A stretch of 6,641 nucleotides of DNA from JAZGEG01 sp964346665 (GTDB taxonomy: Archaea; Aenigmatarchaeota; Aenigmatarchaeia; QMZP01; QMZT01). Below the pieces are notes generated by a model. That model did not search any database and was not told where the DNA came from. It was given only the letters and a program-made list of their open reading frames with translations. The first letter of the stretch is position 1. Every line of letters starts with the position of its first letter. The DNA is taken from positions 1 through 6,641 of the forward strand of contig CAYFVC010000059.1 in the NCBI GenBank assembly GCA_964346665.1. Direction: 5' to 3'. Below are positions 4,585-6,641 of the stretch, in pieces. A program made the position numbers and the translations under genes.

Positions 4585-6633
4585 CTATTTCTTAATTTTA
4601 CCTTTTAACCACTTCTCCCATTCCTCAAAAACCTTTTTCGGTTCCGCTGCCCCTACTTCCTCCCTCAGCCTCTCCACAAGCAAATGATATTCAGAATTCG
4701 AAAGCATCACCCAATCCGACTCTAACAGTTCAGGCATTTTAAGTTTATCCGAAAGATTAACGAGGGTTTCCTTTATTTTCGCACGAAGTTTTATGTTCTC
4801 CCAGACGGCATCCCAGTTTCCCGACCATTCCCTCACGTAGGAAGATATCCTGTTTATAACCTCTGACTCCCCGTTAACGAACGTGTCTGTTGGTTTTAAC
4901 GTGTCCTCTTTCCCGGAATATTCCATTAGGTTAATGAAACCCCCTTCCTTGATTGGATTCGTTTCCCAGTGTTTCCGAACCTCCGTTATTTCCGTAAGCC
5001 TTCTGAATCTGTGGAGACCGTCCGCGGACCTCAGGGATTTGCATATCGGGATTATATCGGTCGCCTTGAAGCTCGTTGGAGGCACGCCCAGATCGTTCAC
5101 GACCCTGTCGTACACTCCGTAGGCCGATTCTCCGTGAATCGTCCCGGCAACCACATTCGACAACGCCCCTATCCTCATGGCCTCGTAGAGGGCGGACGCC
5201 TCCTTCGAACGTATCTCCCCTATGATAAGGGCGGAATCCCCGAGACGAAGTGCCGTCCTCAAAGCCTCGTCCGCGGGCATCTCGGATTCAACCCTTGTTA
5301 TTACCGATCGAGATTTCAGGGATTCTATGTTATAGCCAAGGTTCCTTAACTGCTCGGTGGGTAGTTCTAGCGTATCCTCTATTGAAACGATCCTTACCTT
5401 TGGAAGCAATTCCAACATCAGAGACCCGAGGATGCTCGTTTTACCCGCTCCCCTTCCGCCAGCCACGAGTATCGAGACCGAACCATCAACAAGGAATGAA
5501 AGCAGACCCGTTGATAAAGGGTTCATCATTCCAGCCTTTATGAACAGCGGGAGCGTCCATGGTTTGTCCCTGTGCCTTCTGATAGCGAAACCGAAACCGA
5601 GCGGAGACAATCCCCTCGTTATCACAGCGAATCTCGCCTTCCCTTTCGGCACGCCTATGTCCGTGTCCAGAACAGGGTTCGCCTCATCAAGCGGTCTTCC
5701 TGACTGTATTCGCAAACGTGTTGCCCATGATTCCGCGTCTTCCCTTGTGGGGATGAGGTTCGTTTCGCACTCCTGGTAATCCTGGTGGAAAACAAGGATT
5801 GGTTGGCTCTCGATAGGGGAGTTTATATATACATCCTGTATTTTCTCATCCGCAAGGAGAATTTCAAGAACCCCCAGACCTGCGGTATACCTGGTAAGGA
5901 TGTTCGCGAGCTGTTCAAGGTCTTTAGAGGAAAGGTAAACCCCCATCTTGTCTGCAACCTCACGTACCATGTCCCTTCCTATATTGTAGAAGATTTCGCG
6001 AACCTTTTCCGATTTTACGAACTCAGCGGTCTTCGGTCGGTGTGTCGCCATATACTTCCTCGCTGCGTCAAGAACAGCATATTTCTCCTCCGGGAGGTTG
6101 AATTCTGGTGGAATCACATGATAAAAATAGTTTGCTGAGTGGGGTCTTCGATAGATTTCGATTTGTATGTCCCCTACCTTGTAGCGATCCACTGATTTCC
6201 CTCCCTCAGGAGGCGCTATCATATATCGAGTCAGCATGAAATTCGGCCGGACGCTGGGTGTGAATATCTTCCGATACAATTCCCTCGAACCAATGTGGTA
6301 TCCGGAAATATGGGGTTTTGCGATCTGGATTATTTTCGTTAATTCCAGTTTCTTCCTCAAAACATCAACTATGTTTTCCTTGTAGTGCCTGTAACACCTG
6401 TGACAATGGTCTTTCTTCCCGATCTTTATCGCGAGTTCTCTCCCTTCCCTTACGAGCTCGACATATGCCCCTATAGGGTCTCTCCGAAGCAGATTTATCG
6501 CGATGTATTGCATTTTCTGCGGGAAATCAGGATAACACTTCCCGCAGGTTTCCGGCCTTAGGGTGGAGTACGAAATTAACTTTTCCCTGACCAAGTCCTC
6601 GATTATACTCGCTATCTCGATAAGCATCTTCAC
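4585..6633 (-). CDS. Type II/IV secretion system ATPase, FlaI/TadA (VirB11-like) family, with N-terminal CxxC/CxxC module
   Basis: This 682-residue cytoplasmic motor ATPase would hydrolyse ATP to drive pilin or filament assembly or secretion through the adjacent platform protein. All core elements are present: Walker A G392-G-R-G-A-G-K398-T399; Asp box I-E419-D420-T; Walker B-like segment with G472-E473-I-R and following acidic residue; His box T498-I-H500-G. An N-terminal domain (about 85-380) precedes the RecA-like core, as in the family. Before it, C30-x2-C33 and C77-x2-C80 (with nearby H76, H78, H83) look like a zinc site. About 130 residues follow the usual core (from about 550), rich in charged residues and Trp. 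The codon at 6633 is GTG; an ATG two codons in (6627) is preceded by AGGTGA and may be the true start. The frame stays open to the window edge, so further upstream extension cannot be excluded. The platform-protein gene follows after 52 bases. Confidence 0.92.
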   Translation of the reverse strand: MKMLIEIASIIEDLVREKLISYSTLRPETCGKCYPDFPQKMQYIAINLLRRDPIGAYVELVREGRELAIKIGKKDHCHRCYRHYKENIVDVLRKKLELTKIIQIAKPHISGYHIGSRELYRKIFTPSVRPNFMLTRYMIAPPEGGKSVDRYKVGDIQIEIYRRPHSANYFYHVIPPEFNLPEEKYAVLDAARKYMATHRPKTAEFVKSEKVREIFYNIGRDMVREVADKMGVYLSSKDLEQLANILTRYTAGLGVLEILLADEKIQDVYINSPIESQPILVFHQDYQECETNLIPTREDAESWATRLRIQSGRPLDEANPVLDTDIGVPKGKARFAVITRGLSPLGFGFAIRRHRDKPWTLPLFIKAGMMNPLSTGLLSFLVDGSVSILVAGGRGAGKTSILGSLMLELLPKVRIVSIEDTLELPTEQLRNLGYNIESLKSRSVITRVESEMPADEALRTALRLGDSALIIGEIRSKEASALYEAMRIGALSNVVAGTIHGESAYGVYDRVVNDLGVPPTSFKATDIIPICKSLRSADGLHRFRRLTEITEVRKHWETNPIKEGGFINLMEYSGKEDTLKPTDTFVNGESEVINRISSYVREWSGNWDAVWENIKLRAKIKETLVNLSDKLKMPELLESDWVMLSNSEYHLLVERLREEVGAAEPKKVFEEWEKWLKGKIKK

Positions 6634-6635
6634 CT
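6630..6635 (-). promoter_or_regulatory. Candidate Shine-Dalgarno for the ATPase gene
   Basis: AGGTGA on the minus strand lies two bases before the ATG at 6627, so it would favour ATG 6627 over the GTG at 6633, which lies inside this string. The spacing is tight. Only six further bases of upstream sequence are visible, so this is a weak call. Confidence 0.3.
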
Positions 6636-6641
6636 GATCCC

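Noticed and set aside
2838..4687. Several plus-strand open frames opposite the platform-protein gene (2838-3359, 3325-3603, 3741-4073, 4171-4608)
   Set aside because: All are antisense to a 698-codon frame with coherent membrane topology and family features, and their peptides show low-complexity shadow composition.
4883..6138. Plus-strand open frames opposite the ATPase (4883-5122, 4969-5349, 5250-5543, 5357-5779, 5785-6138)
   Set aside because: They overlap one another and are antisense to intact Walker A, Walker B, Asp and His boxes, so they are shadows.

Overview
The window looks archaeal. The tRNA-His gene is interrupted by a short intron that fits a (relaxed) bulge-helix-bulge splice site and has no encoded CCA. 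Three protein-coding starts sit about 27 bases downstream of TATA-like boxes without a usable Shine-Dalgarno, which is the geometry of leaderless archaeal mRNAs. The right half encodes a secretion ATPase and a two-domain membrane platform protein of the archaeal FlaI/FlaJ (TadA/TadC-like) type. Lysyl-tRNA synthetase is the class II form; most euryarchaea use the unrelated class I enzyme, so a lineage such as DPANN or the TACK group is possible, but the sequence alone does not fix the taxon.

Layout. Positions 1-121 (minus) hold the first 40 codons of a protein with a signal peptide, running off the left edge. Positions 122-213 are a compact divergent promoter region. On the plus strand follow an exported or membrane-anchored single-HKD phospholipase D family protein (214-765), then class II lysS, overlapping it or touching it by GTGA (750 or 762 to 2249), then tRNA-His(GUG) with a 58-nt intron in the T loop (2288-2418) and a T5 terminator. 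On the minus strand, facing the tRNA tail to tail, lie the FlaJ/TadC-like membrane protein (2436-4532) and, upstream of it in transcription, the FlaI/TadA-like ATPase (4585-6633), whose start lies eight bases from the right edge.

How they work together. The ATPase and the polytopic membrane protein are the motor and platform of a type IV pilus/archaellum-like or type II secretion-like machine; no pilin or prepilin peptidase is visible here. The plus-strand genes are housekeeping translation functions (lysyl-tRNA synthetase, tRNA-His) together with an extracytoplasmic nuclease/phospholipase-like protein. There is no gene-free stretch over 300 bases. No insertion sequence, CRISPR array, integrase or other mobile element was seen. 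The points most worth a second look are the T-loop intron in tRNA-His, lysine-pocket substitutions in the synthetase, a CxxC/CxxC N-terminal module on the secretion ATPase, and the leaderless promoters.
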